This document shows, piece by piece, positions 18,450 through 27,186 of a stretch of DNA of 64,000 bases. The stretch comes from Hormoscilla sp. GM7CHS1pb (GTDB lineage Bacteria; Cyanobacteriota; Cyanobacteriia; Cyanobacteriales; Desertifilaceae): contig JACONN010000006.1 of the NCBI GenBank assembly GCA_014323675.1, positions 372,001 to 436,000 of the forward strand, in the 5' to 3' direction. The notes beneath the pieces are model-generated. The model saw only the letters and a program-made list of their open reading frames with translations, ran no database searches and was not told the DNA's origin. The position numbers were made by a program, and so were the translations under genes. The stretch's first letter is position 1. Each line of letters begins with the position of its first letter.

Positions 18450-19212
18450 TAGTTCTACTTCAAATATACCTCGACCCGGTCGTGACAGTTCTAGAGTCAC
18501 CTCAGTCCCTACTTCCCCCGAATCAGCTTAACCGCAGCTTTCAAGCTCATGTTTTCCGTTGATTTGCCGTCGATCGCCAATATCCTATCGCCCGCTTGAA
18601 TACCTGCTGCAAAAGCTGGATAATTTTCATAGGGTTTGACCACAGTAATGCTTTTAGTTTCGCGATCGAACTCTAAACTCATGCCCACTCCTGACAGTTC
18701 CCCCGACGTTTGCTCAGTTAGTTTTTCAAATTGCTCTGGGTCCAAAAAGCGAGTGTAGGGGTCATCTAACTTTTTAATGCTGCCCGGATCGCCCTATAAG
18801 CCTGTTTCTTGCTCGTATATTCTTTACTCAATAAACTGTGGCGCACCTCTTGCCAATCTACTTGATTAAATGTCGGATCTACATATTCCCGATTGACAAT
18901 TTGCCATGTCTCGTCTACAATTGTTTTGGGGCTATCCTCTAGGACTGCCTGTCCCGACTTACTCCATGCTGGCATCATCAATGACAAACTGGCCGTCGCC
19001 GCGATCGCTGCACTTACCATGGCCAATTTCTCGATCCCTTTTTCATACTGATTCATCTTAGTTCCTACCCAGTTTTTTGGCTCGCGATTTCTCACAATAA
19101 TTTGCAGCACTCAGACTTTGACGCTATGCTGACTGCCTAGACGCAACATTTCCGGCTCTCATAACTCTGGTTCTCTTCTCTGTTATAGCTTTAGGAAAGC
19201 GAAGCCCTCGCC

Positions 19213-19335
19213 GGGTGCATCCCACTTTTGCAAGGGCGAAGCACAATTCGGACTGTCTATCTGTAAACTTATATCATAATTTGTTGCCCGAATGCTTCGC
19301 CCCTACAGCTATCTTTGCAAATCTCGGATGCACCC
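19213..19335. mobile_element. MITE family A, copy 2 (123 bp)
   Basis: The ends GGGTGCATCCCACTTTTGCA and its inverted partner CTCGGATGCACCC enclose the GGGCGAAGC...GCTTCGCCC module. No direct target repeat is seen. It truncates the relic frame at 19336-19475. Confidence 0.85.
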
Positions 19336-19475
19336 AAATTATATTTCACTTGACTTTGTTCTAAGTCATTCATCAACAATTGTGAAATGTTCAAATTGCT
19401 TCGTCTTGCTTCATTAATCTCAATAATATCCGGGTCAAAGTCAACATTTTTGACAACAAAATTTTCCAGAGCCAT
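19336..19475 (-). pseudogene. Chimeric relic of the nuclease/PIN gene pair
   Basis: The minus-strand frame starts MALENFVVKNVDFDPDIIEI, like the start of the gene at 20624 (MLDNFIAKNIDFDPAIVV). It then continues IEINEARRSNLNISQLLMND, which matches the middle of the PIN-like gene (IEINEASRRNLRISQLVMND). It is thus the scar of a second copy of the pair, joined by an internal deletion, and is cut short by the MITE. Confidence 0.8.
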
Positions 19476-19568
19476 ATTTTCTCTCTACTCATGATACCAT
19501 GTATCTGATGATACATTAATAACACCCGGCGATCGGGTGGCAATTCCATGTTACCAGATTATACAGCA

Positions 19569-20174
19569 TTAGTCGCGATTCAACCAACCTTGTAAATTTT
19601 CTACATTCCCAAAATAGGTAATCCCAACTTCTCGATAAACCTCTCGAACAGGTTGCTGTCCAAACTGTTTCGTATTTTCACTGAAAAAGGCTTTCCTTTC
19701 GGAAGAATGATTTTGCGCGTGTTCGACAATACAGCGCAAAATAAAATCATCTCTCCTTTCAGTGAATTTATTCAACTTGGGATCTAGTAAGGTTGTGATT
19801 AACGTATCCGGTTGAGGATGGATTAAAGTCAGACGAGATGCTAAAAACATCAAGGATTCAATGAATTCAGTATTTAACTGTTCTGAGAGTGCATCGTATC
19901 TCTCTTGACTTTGTTTTAAGTCATTCATCACCAATTGCGAAATTCTCAAATTTCTTCGGCTCGCTTCATTAATCTCAATGGTCAAATCTCGATCGAATTC
20001 ATCTCGACGTTTTATATCTCGCTGAAAAGCAAATAGTGCTTCCATGTAGCAAATGCTGGGTAAGACTAACTGAACATCATCAGGTAAGTTAGAGAGCAAT
20101 GACTCAATTGCTGGATTTCGTTTTTGAGCCAAAGACATGATTCCATTGGTTTCAATATACAAAAAAACCGACAT
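19569..20174 (-). CDS. PIN-like domain protein
   Basis: This 201-residue protein starts MSVFLYIETNGIMSLAQKRN, a PIN-type first strand with an acidic residue (IETN). Further acidic positions are in SICYMEALFAF (Glu) and ERRDDFILRCIVEHAQNHSS (Asp), which fits a PIN RNase-like active site. The centre (residues 50-110) is a long charged helix. PIN proteins are often toxins or RNases. It begins one base after the stop of the upstream gene at 20175-20624, so both are co-expressed. Similar standalone PIN-like pairs with a restriction-enzyme-N-like partner are frequent in cyanobacteria, but their function is unknown to me. Confidence 0.65.
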   Translation of the reverse strand: MSVFLYIETNGIMSLAQKRNPAIESLLSNLPDDVQLVLPSICYMEALFAFQRDIKRRDEFDRDLTIEINEASRRNLRISQLVMNDLKQSQERYDALSEQLNTEFIESLMFLASRLTLIHPQPDTLITTLLDPKLNKFTERRDDFILRCIVEHAQNHSSERKAFFSENTKQFGQQPVREVYREVGITYFGNVENLQGWLNRD

Positions 20175-20624
20175 TTAATCCCACTCCCATATTCTCTCAA
20201 CAAAACCTTTTTCTAGCAGAGAAGTTAAACCGACTTCATTAATTTGCGTTTCAAAAGGAGGATTTTGGCTTTTCCAATGATAAGATATGTCACTTAACCA
20301 ACTATCTACTAAGCTCACCAAATAATGCTGAGAAATTACTTTATACTCTTGATAATTGGGAGCATAAAAAGACAAAATTTCTTCAGCTTTTAAGATCATT
20401 ACTGGCTGATAATTACCAGACGGATATATTCTGATTTGTTTGAGATTGACAAACATCAGAAAAGGTACATGTTGATAATCCTCCAGGTGATGGATCGTCA
20501 AGTCTTCAGAGCTAAATGCCCGGTAAGATCTGACATCGACAAACATCATGGGACGATCGTCTTTATCTTTGACCACGATCGCCGGGTCAAAGTCTATATT
20601 TTTGGCGATAAAATTGTCCAGCAT
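20175..20624 (-). CDS. PD-(D/E)XK-like protein, partner of the PIN gene
   Basis: This 149-residue protein starts at the ATG at 20624, after GGAGATGAATC; the frame extends upstream, but without a ribosome site. The motif FDPAIVVKDKDDRPMMFVDV with VR resembles the D...(D/E)XK core of type I restriction-subunit N-terminal nuclease domains, with Arg in place of Lys. It is followed by VPFLMFVNLKQIRIY, like the next strands of that fold. The rest is helical. It could act on nucleic acid or control the PIN protein; neither is shown. The relic at 19336-19475 indicates the pair was once duplicated here. Confidence 0.5.
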   Translation of the reverse strand: MLDNFIAKNIDFDPAIVVKDKDDRPMMFVDVRSYRAFSSEDLTIHHLEDYQHVPFLMFVNLKQIRIYPSGNYQPVMILKAEEILSFYAPNYQEYKVISQHYLVSLVDSWLSDISYHWKSQNPPFETQINEVGLTSLLEKGFVERIWEWD

Positions 20625-20784
20625 TGATTCATCTCCTCTCTTGCTTGATATACATGATTTCCTGGCGAACTGGCGATCGGGAGGCAAGGTTACTAGATAT
20701 TCTACAGCATTGGTCGCGCTCGTCTCATCTCCCACTATACCCGATCGCCCAACAAATAGCATCACCATTCGCCACCATTCGCAC

Positions 20785-23160
20785 TTAAAAAATATCTTTC
20801 CGCTTCTGCACCAACCAGGTCACTCCCAGGTAAACTAAGGTATGCAGGCACAACATTCCCCAATTTAAGCCCAGATTACCCCAAGTGGCAGCATAAACAT
20901 CGCTTCCCTGGAAGGGCAGGTGGGGCAGAGGTTCGCCATCAAATCCCTTGGGTGCCATTCCATTCACATCTACTAAGGCCCCATAGGCCCCGATCGACCA
21001 ACGACTCAGCATCAACCAAGAGATCTTACTAGCAAGACCTTCCATCTTAAACAAAACCCCGGAGAAAATAATCTGAGGGATTAACAGCAGGGGTAAAGTG
21101 CTATTGGCCTGAGTGCCATTTTTGGCCAGGGCAGAGATGGTCAAACCCAGACTCATGCTAGTTAATAAAGTCCCGAAGGTGGTGATACCCAACCCCAGAA
21201 ACCAGGGGATAAATTCCGGCGAGGGCGATTTGAATCCAACTAGAATTACTGCACAGATTAACAGAGTTTGCAACAGCGCTAACCCCGAAAGAATTAACAG
21301 TTTTGAACCCAGATAGGCAAATAATCTTAGGTTCACCAACCGTTCGCGCAGGTAAATGGCCGCTTCTTTAACAATTTCTTGCAAGGAACTGGAGAGTCCT
21401 ACCCAAATAGCAGCACAGGTAAAGACAAATAAGACTCGCAAGGCTAAAGGGGCTAGGGTAGAATCAGGTGTATCGGGGAGAACTAAGGGTTCTTTATCAA
21501 TTGCGAGAGTAATTAGACTGATGCCAATAGGGGCGGTAAACAGAGATAATCCGAGATTAACGGGGTCGCGCCACAGGAGTCGCAAGTAGCGTTGACTCAG
21601 CAGAGATAATTGCCCGATCGAAGAAGGTTTAACCTGTTGAGGAGATGCGATCGCAGACTGAGGCTGGTTGCCCGCACTCAGATGATTAGTGATATAATCT
21701 CGGTAGTAGTCCGAACTCTCAAATCTCACGGCCCATTGCTGGACAACATGTTCCCCTTGTTCCAGTTTGATATAGATGTCGGCGAAGTCTTCCTGAGAGG
21801 TCAGGGTAAAGAATTTACTCGCCTCCTGGGGAGGTCCGAAGTAACAGAGGCGTCCGCCACGACCTAAAAAGACGATGCGATCGCATTGCGTGATATTGGC
21901 GGTAGCATGGGTGACGAGGATAACGGTACGTCCCTGGTCGGCCAACTTGCGCAGCAACTGCATCATCTTTTTATCCAACCCCGGGTCCAGACCAGAAGTA
22001 GGTTCGTCCAGGAAAAACAGCTTGGGGTCGGCCAGCAGTTCCACTCCAATACTCACCCGCTTGCGCTGACCGCCACTCAACTGACTGACTAACACGTCCT
22101 GGCGATCGCTCATTTCAATTTCTTCCAGAGTTTTTTCCACCACCTGACTGACATCAAGATCTGGAGGCAAGCGCAACTTAGCTGCATAGGTCAGCACCTC
22201 CACCACAGTCAAGGATTTGTGTATAATATCATCCTGGGGCACGTAGCCAATTTGGGTGCGATAGATATTAAAATTAGTTCGCAAGTCTTCACCATTGATC
22301 TGCAGGGTCCCCTCCGTAGTGGGGTCAATACCCAGGAGGGTCCGCATCAAAGTTGATTTCCCCGCACCGCTGCCACCCACTAGGGCCACAAATTGTCCCG
22401 GTTCGATCGCCAAAGTAATGCGATCGAGTAATTTGCGTCGCTTGCCCTTCTTATCTTTGACCTCTCGCAGTAGCTGTAGGGCATCCAGGCGAATTTGATT
22501 GCCTTGGTCGAGTACCTGTAACTCATTCCCGCGCAAGACGAGAGTAAAGGGCCCAATGCGAATGGTTGACCCAGAACTGAGGACGTGAGAACCATTCACC
22601 CGCTGACCATCTACAAACACCCCATTAGTACTGTAGTCCCGCAGTAGATACTGTCCCTTCGCGTCTGGTTTAATCAAGGCGTGACGCCAGGAAACCACCG
22701 GAGAATCTAGTTGCAGGGTAGCGCTGGGGTTGCGACCCCGTTCGCATTGCCCGCTTTTCAGGGAAATGCTATGTTGAGCGATCGGGGTAGAGATCGTTCC
22801 GCTAGAGAGGTTAAAATAGGTGAGGATCACCTGGTTCTGGGGGTCTTGGCCGATGCGCAATTCCATGCCATTTTTCAGAAGCAACCCTTGGGAGGGAGTA
22901 ATGCGAGTGCGATCGAGGAACAAGCCGTTAGTGCTAGGCTGTTGACCATCACCATCGAATATATGGTATTCCGAGCCGTAGCGGCGCAGGACCGCCTGAC
23001 TTCGACCCACTACCCGCCAGCTATTATCCACTACCAAGTCTGCCTGCTGGGCGGAACGCCCTAAGATATGCTCGTCTTTTGTGAGATCCCGGCATAACAT
23101 CTGCCCTTGATAGTTGAGTTCTAAGTAAGGATAGGGGGGATTGATAATTGTGGCCATCAC
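20785..23160 (-). CDS. FHA-FHA-ABC transporter fusion (ATPase plus permease)
   Basis: This is a 791-residue ABC-G-type half transporter. It carries two N-terminal FHA domains, at about 25-95 (LGRSAQQADLVVDNSWRVVG) and 135-210 (GRNPSATLQLDSPVVSWRHA, DYSTNGVFVDGQRV). FHA domains bind phosphothreonine, so the transporter is probably controlled by Ser/Thr kinases. The ABC domain (225-460) has Walker A GGSGAGKST, signature LSGGQRKRVSIG and Walker B LFFLDEPTSGLDP. About six membrane segments fill residues 540-790. The substrate is unknown. The start at 23160 gives MMATIINPPYPYLELNYQGQ. The gene is intact and stands alone. Confidence 0.9.
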   Translation of the reverse strand: MMATIINPPYPYLELNYQGQMLCRDLTKDEHILGRSAQQADLVVDNSWRVVGRSQAVLRRYGSEYHIFDGDGQQPSTNGLFLDRTRITPSQGLLLKNGMELRIGQDPQNQVILTYFNLSSGTISTPIAQHSISLKSGQCERGRNPSATLQLDSPVVSWRHALIKPDAKGQYLLRDYSTNGVFVDGQRVNGSHVLSSGSTIRIGPFTLVLRGNELQVLDQGNQIRLDALQLLREVKDKKGKRRKLLDRITLAIEPGQFVALVGGSGAGKSTLMRTLLGIDPTTEGTLQINGEDLRTNFNIYRTQIGYVPQDDIIHKSLTVVEVLTYAAKLRLPPDLDVSQVVEKTLEEIEMSDRQDVLVSQLSGGQRKRVSIGVELLADPKLFFLDEPTSGLDPGLDKKMMQLLRKLADQGRTVILVTHATANITQCDRIVFLGRGGRLCYFGPPQEASKFFTLTSQEDFADIYIKLEQGEHVVQQWAVRFESSDYYRDYITNHLSAGNQPQSAIASPQQVKPSSIGQLSLLSQRYLRLLWRDPVNLGLSLFTAPIGISLITLAIDKEPLVLPDTPDSTLAPLALRVLFVFTCAAIWVGLSSSLQEIVKEAAIYLRERLVNLRLFAYLGSKLLILSGLALLQTLLICAVILVGFKSPSPEFIPWFLGLGITTFGTLLTSMSLGLTISALAKNGTQANSTLPLLLIPQIIFSGVLFKMEGLASKISWLMLSRWSIGAYGALVDVNGMAPKGFDGEPLPHLPFQGSDVYAATWGNLGLNWGMLCLHTLVYLGVTWLVQKRKDIF

Positions 23161-23331
23161 GTTTCACCCAGAAGTAAGAAGGACTCTGTGTTTCTTCTAT
23201 CTTGCACTAACCGCTACTGCCAGCGAGCAGTTATTCAAGGTTAGCGGTAAGCTGACTGACCCGGATTTTGCTAATCCAGCGCCACGATCTCATTTTACGC
23301 ATAAATATGCTGTCTGTTTTGCATCCCGGAC

Positions 23332-23530
23332 GGGTGTGGTCAAAACCCGTCGATCGTTTATGGGCCCTCCCAGGTTCGTAGTAAACACTTCAGTGTTTCC
23401 CCGTGCCCCGTTTAGGGGCACGGGCGAAGCATTCTAGCGCGAATTATGACATAAATTGACATATGTAATCTCCTCAGGCAACTCGCACCCCGCGAGGATC
23501 TCCCCGTACCAACTGTTTTTGACCACACCC
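23332..23530. mobile_element. MITE family B, copy 1 (199 bp)
   Basis: Inverted ends GGGTGTGGTCAAAA and TTTTTGACCACACCC bound it. The exact 9-base target duplication ATCCCGGAC lies at 23323-23331 and 23531-23539. Inside are a TTCGTAGTAAACACT palindrome and a degenerate GGGCGAAGCATTC module. Confidence 0.93.
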
Positions 23531-23638
23531 ATCCCGGACTGGCACCACAGATGCGATCGCCTGAATAATTGCAGCCTAGCCCCTATTAAGTTATCATCTT
23601 AGAAGTAGACCATAACTATAATAGCAGGATCGACAACA

Positions 23639-24259
23639 ATGATAGCGGCAAAAACCGAAAACAGGGAGATAGATTATCCAGAAGTGGCACCAATGGTGTT
23701 AAAATTTCATTCAGTAGTGGAAATGACTGCGGACCAATTTTTTGACTTCTGTCAACTGAACCGCGATTACCGTATAGAACGCACAGCATCAGGAGAAATT
23801 ATCATCATGTCACCGACTGGTTCTGAAACTGGAAATCGGAACTTTAAGCTTATTCGACAACTTGGCAACTGGACAGAGAAGGATGGCACTGGAGTCGGGT
23901 TTGACTCTTCCACTGGGTTTATCCTACCCAACGGGGTGACGAAATCTGCGGATGCTGCTTGGGTGAGACTGGAAAAATGGAATTCCCTCACCCGAGAACA
24001 ACAAATTAAATTTGCTCCCATTTGTCCTGATTTTGTGGTGGAGTTGCGTTCTCCCAGTGACAGACTGCAATCTCTGCAAGAGAAAATGCTGGAATATATT
24101 GATAATGGCGTGTCCTTGGGTTGGTTGATTGACCGAAATAATAGAAGGGTCTATATTTATCGTCCCGATGCCGAAGTGGAACTGTTAGATAGTCCCGCGC
24201 GTCTTAGGGAGGAAAGCATTTTACCGGGATTCGTTCTAGATTTATCAACTATCTGGTAA
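23639..24259 (+). CDS. Uma2-family endonuclease-like protein (tandem copy 1)
   Basis: This 206-residue protein has the cyanobacteria-expanded Uma2 (DUF820) PD-(D/E)XK fold: MTADQFFDFCQLNRDYRIER, then GEIIIMSPTGSETGNRN, WTEKDGTGVGFDSSTGFILP, the acidic pair PDFVVELRSPSDRLQSLQ and GVSLGWLIDRNNRRVYIYRP. The E-L-R replaces the canonical E-X-K. Biological roles are not established; genomes carry dozens of copies. The start ATG at 23639 follows GGATCGACAACA. A near-identical copy lies 32 bases downstream. Confidence 0.85.
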   Translation: MIAAKTENREIDYPEVAPMVLKFHSVVEMTADQFFDFCQLNRDYRIERTASGEIIIMSPTGSETGNRNFKLIRQLGNWTEKDGTGVGFDSSTGFILPNGVTKSADAAWVRLEKWNSLTREQQIKFAPICPDFVVELRSPSDRLQSLQEKMLEYIDNGVSLGWLIDRNNRRVYIYRPDAEVELLDSPARLREESILPGFVLDLSTIW

Positions 24260-24291
24260 GATTGAAAATAAATATCGTGAGGTAACATCAA

Positions 24292-24918
24292 ATGACAGCC
24301 GCAAAAACAGAGAACCAGGTTCGGGAGATAGATTATCCAGAATTAGCACCAATGGTATTAAAATTTTATCCAGTAGTAGAAATGACTGCGGACCAATTTT
24401 TTGACTTCTGTCAACTGAACCGCGATTACCGTATAGAACGCACAGCATCAGGAGAAATTATCATCATGTCACCGACTGGTTCTGAAACTGGAAATCGGAA
24501 CTTTAAGCTTATTCGACAACTTGGCAACTGGACAGAGAAGGATGGCACTGGAGTCGGGTTTGACTCTTCCACTGGGTTTATTCTACCCAACGGGGCGACT
24601 AAATCCTCGGATGCAGCTTGGATGAGACTGGAAAAATGGAATTCTCTCACCCGAGAACAACAAACTAAATTTGCTCCCATTTGCCCGGATTTTGTGGTGG
24701 AGTTGCGTTCTCCCAGCGACGGACTGCAATCTCTGCAAGAGAAAATGCTGGAATATATTGATAATGGTGTGTCCTTGGGTTGGTTGATTGACCGAAATAA
24801 TAGAAGGGTCTATATTTATCGTCCCAATGCGGAAGTAGAAGTGTTAGAAAATCCCGATCGGATTAGGGGGGAAAGCGTTTTACCAGGATTCGTTCTGGAT
24901 TTATCAACTATCTGGTAA
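24292..24918 (+). CDS. Uma2-family endonuclease-like protein (tandem copy 2)
   Basis: This 208-residue protein is almost identical to the preceding one over residues 25-185 and differs mainly at the N-terminus (MTAAKTENQVREIDYPELAP) and near the C-terminus (VEVLENPDRIRGESVLPGF). Long stretches of DNA are base-identical (for example around 24380-24590 against 23728-23938). The duplication is therefore recent or maintained by gene conversion. GAGGTAACATCAA precedes the ATG. The active-site-like segment PDFVVELRSPSDGLQSLQ is kept. Confidence 0.85.
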   Translation: MTAAKTENQVREIDYPELAPMVLKFYPVVEMTADQFFDFCQLNRDYRIERTASGEIIIMSPTGSETGNRNFKLIRQLGNWTEKDGTGVGFDSSTGFILPNGATKSSDAAWMRLEKWNSLTREQQTKFAPICPDFVVELRSPSDGLQSLQEKMLEYIDNGVSLGWLIDRNNRRVYIYRPNAEVEVLENPDRIRGESVLPGFVLDLSTIW

Positions 24919-24968
24919 GCTGTGATGCATTTAAATTGCATAGTCCCAAATTACCGTTAGAGCTGACG

Positions 24969-25813
24969 CTACGCTGTCGTGGGTTGCCTCGATTTTACCG
25001 GAAGCTCCAACATGCAGTTTAGATGCGCGACAGCTACCCCGAGGTCATGTAGATTAACGCCCTTGTAATCGCGCCACTCACAGGGTCTCCCTTGCGGGGT
25101 CCGTAAGCGTACTTTCCCCCCATCAATGCTCATTTCCTCAACAACTTCCTTGACAGTCGGCAACTTCAACTCATGGGCGAGCACTTTCGGTTCTTGAGGG
25201 CTGATTTCGGAAACAGCTTTTTTAGCCGTCGGCAACTCAAACTCCTGAGGGGGCAGTTTCGGTCCTTGAGGGCCCGTTGAGGAAACGGCTTCTTTAGCTG
25301 TGGGCAACTCAAACTCCTGAAGGGGCAGTTTCGGTTCTTGAGCGCTCGTTGAGGAAACGGCTTCTTTAACTGTCAGTAATTCAAACTCATAACGTTGCAC
25401 CAGTCGTTGCTGAGTTCCCCGGGAAACGCTCATCCCCGTGAGCTGCTTAATATCTTCCTCGGCGTGCTCATAAGAAGAGTTCGCACTCAGTAACAAGCAA
25501 CATTTTTCCAGATAGGGACTCCACTGGCTATAGGCTCTCACATCAAAATAAGTCGCTTGCTTCTCCGTGATGAGGAGCTCGCCCAAAATGCTGTTTAAAA
25601 TTCGGGTTCGCCCTGCGGTGGTGCCACTGGTGCTTTCGATAAAAAAAGGGCAATCTCTGGACTGACGTATTGAAGCAACTGCCCACGGACTGTAGCTTCG
25701 AGTCCTGAGAGTGTTTTCAATTGCTCTGGAACAGTCCCTTGGGCCTCCTCATACAACAAGGCGGCTATTCCCAAAGCATAGGTTTTAATTTGAGCTAAAT
25801 TTTCAGGATTCAT
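24969..25813 (-). pseudogene. ISKra4-type transposase relic with an internal repeat expansion
   Basis: Frame 1 (25813-25595, MNPENLAQIKTYALGIAALL) and frame 2 (from 25586) are joined by a T7 slippery run (minus-strand CCTTTTTTTATCG, about 25646-25652), as in the intact element at 38670. Frame 2 has ISKra4 features (YSQWSPYLEKCCLLLSANSS, then MSIDGGKVRLRTPQGRPCEW and RDYKG). It ends soon after, so the catalytic C-terminus is missing. Between them lies an unusual linker of about four 24-residue repeats (EFELPTAKEAVSSTGPQGPK type), absent from the other copy. The right end at about 25895-25912 keeps the terminal repeat AAACTGGGATGCACCC; the left end is lost. Confidence 0.85.
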
Positions 25814-26004
25814 AGTTTTAGAGGGAGCGTTTACCGACTGTCTCAGCTTAACACCATCTCGGAACCAGTTCGACTAAGCATTTATACTCATTGAAAAACT
25901 GGGATGCACCCCCCTCGCCTTTGTTCCTATAATTTTTAGCTGCTTTTAATAACTTCCTCTCCTCATGGGATCCTTAACATTAATTTACATAATTCGCCGA
26001 GACT

Positions 26005-26676
26005 ATGAAGCCACAAACAACACCCAAACATCGAGATCGTCGCCGGTGGTTACGGGCCGCTGGGCTGGGGTTGACTCTGGTTGCCTGCATCTCGCTACTG
26101 GGAAATGCGATCGCCCTTCGGCAAGCTGCCCATGGACCGGTAGATGCCTATCTCGTGCTTGGAGGCAGCATTCGTCGGGAAATATACGTAGCCTCCCTAG
26201 CCAAACAACAGCCCCAAATTCCGATCTTAATTTCCCAAGGCTCCCCAGACCCCTGCATCGTTCTCATTTTTCAGGGAGATGGCGCACCCATGTCAAAAGT
26301 TTGGCTGGAAAAATGCGCCCGATCGACCTTTGACAACTTCTACTTTAGTTTAGCAATTTTACAGCAATGGGGGGTACGCAAGGTGCAGGTAATTACCTCC
26401 GGCACCCATCTCCCTCGGGCGAAATGGCTGGGTCAAATAATCCTTGGCGCTGGCGGCATGAGGGTGGATACTTATACTGTAAAGGAAAAAGGCATTCCTG
26501 GCAATCGCGAGTCATGGATCGAGACCAGTCTCGATGTCACTCGCGCTTTAGTCTGGGCTGTCCTTAGTCAATTTTACCAGCCGAGTTGCTCGGAACTTTT
26601 GCCTCTTACTCAGGTTAACATGAATTCTTGGCAACAGCAAGGCTTTCATTGCGAACATCAAGGTGGTTTGAAATAA
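26005..26676 (+). CDS. YdcF/ElyC-family membrane-anchored protein (DUF218)
   Basis: This 223-residue protein has one N-terminal membrane anchor (LRAAGLGLTLVACISLLGNA, residues 16-35). A DUF218/SanA-YdcF domain follows: VDAYLVLGGSIRREIYVASL, IPILISQGS, CARSTFDNFYFSLAILQQWG, then KVQVITSGTHLPRAKWLGQI. Proteins of this class affect envelope integrity or lipid-carrier metabolism; no substrate is proven. Start: the ATG at 26005 with GAGAC upstream; no stronger site is seen. It is a single gene, with no clear operon. Confidence 0.8.
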   Translation: MKPQTTPKHRDRRRWLRAAGLGLTLVACISLLGNAIALRQAAHGPVDAYLVLGGSIRREIYVASLAKQQPQIPILISQGSPDPCIVLIFQGDGAPMSKVWLEKCARSTFDNFYFSLAILQQWGVRKVQVITSGTHLPRAKWLGQIILGAGGMRVDTYTVKEKGIPGNRESWIETSLDVTRALVWAVLSQFYQPSCSELLPLTQVNMNSWQQQGFHCEHQGGLK

Positions 26677-27186
26677 TTGTCAATTGTCAATTCTTAATTG
26701 TTAATTGTCTATAACTAACGATTTTCAATTATTTGTTATCCCATTTGTTAAAAGCCTTGCTACACTTTTACCTCCTGTAAGTTTCTGGCTTCGTTGTTAG
26801 CCCGCAGGGGGTTCAAACCCCCTGCTAATAGCTAAACTCGGTTAAAACCGACTGGGTAAGATAATGAATATCAAATGTAGCGCTATTTTCTTACAAAATG
26901 GAGGTTTTTTGTTTTTTCGGCTGGGTTAGCGTAATTGTAACCCACCGCGCCTCATTTGAATCAATTCATTAAATATGTGCTACTATTTGTGTGGTGGGGA
27001 TGTCTTAGTTAGCTATCAGCGATCGGGAGGGTTTTAACCCCCACAGATTAACTATAACGTGGGTTAAAACAACAATTAAATATAATGTGAAATAATTGGA
27101 GCATGTTATTTCAAAAACTGGATTACTCATTTTCAATTCTCAATTTTCAATTCTCAATTTTTAATTCTCAATTTTCAATTCTCAAT
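26677..27186. other. AT-rich non-coding interval with REP-like palindromes
   Basis: It contains AATTGTCAATT-type direct repeats (26676-26710) and a hairpin AGCCCGCAGGGGGTTCAAACC with CCCTGCTAATAGCT at 26799-26835. At 27120-27190 a run of ATTTTCAATTCTCAATT units sits next to the recJ stop. The hairpin contains GGTTCAAACC but has no cloverleaf, so it is not a tRNA. Confidence 0.5.

Larger units (their letters stand above)
16693..19056 (-). pseudogene. C-terminal processing protease (S41, CtpA/B type), broken by IS630 and frameshifts
   Basis: The N-terminus starts at 19056 (MNQYEKGIEKLAMVSAAIAA, a signal peptide) and runs through DETWQIVNREYVDPTFNQVD. A one-base loss in an A run near 18771 shifts the frame into LDDPYTRFLDPEQF and a PDZ domain (GVGMSLEFDRETKSITVV, FAAGIQAGDRILAIDGKS). 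A second one-base loss near 18510 precedes VGTEVTLELSRPGRGIFEVE. There an IS630 element (17418-18449) splits the gene. The catalytic domain resumes after it: VDGFVLDLRGNPGGLLQASI, then the Ser-Lys region NGNSASSSEILTGALQDHKR and GTQTFGKALVQ. Removing the IS joins EVEL to RRAKIEVPAV exactly. These proteases mature PSII D1 or other exported proteins; this copy is dead. Confidence 0.92.

Noticed and set aside
26799-26835. tRNA (contains GGTTCAAACC)
   Set aside because: It is a simple hairpin repeat; no acceptor, D or anticodon arms can be drawn.
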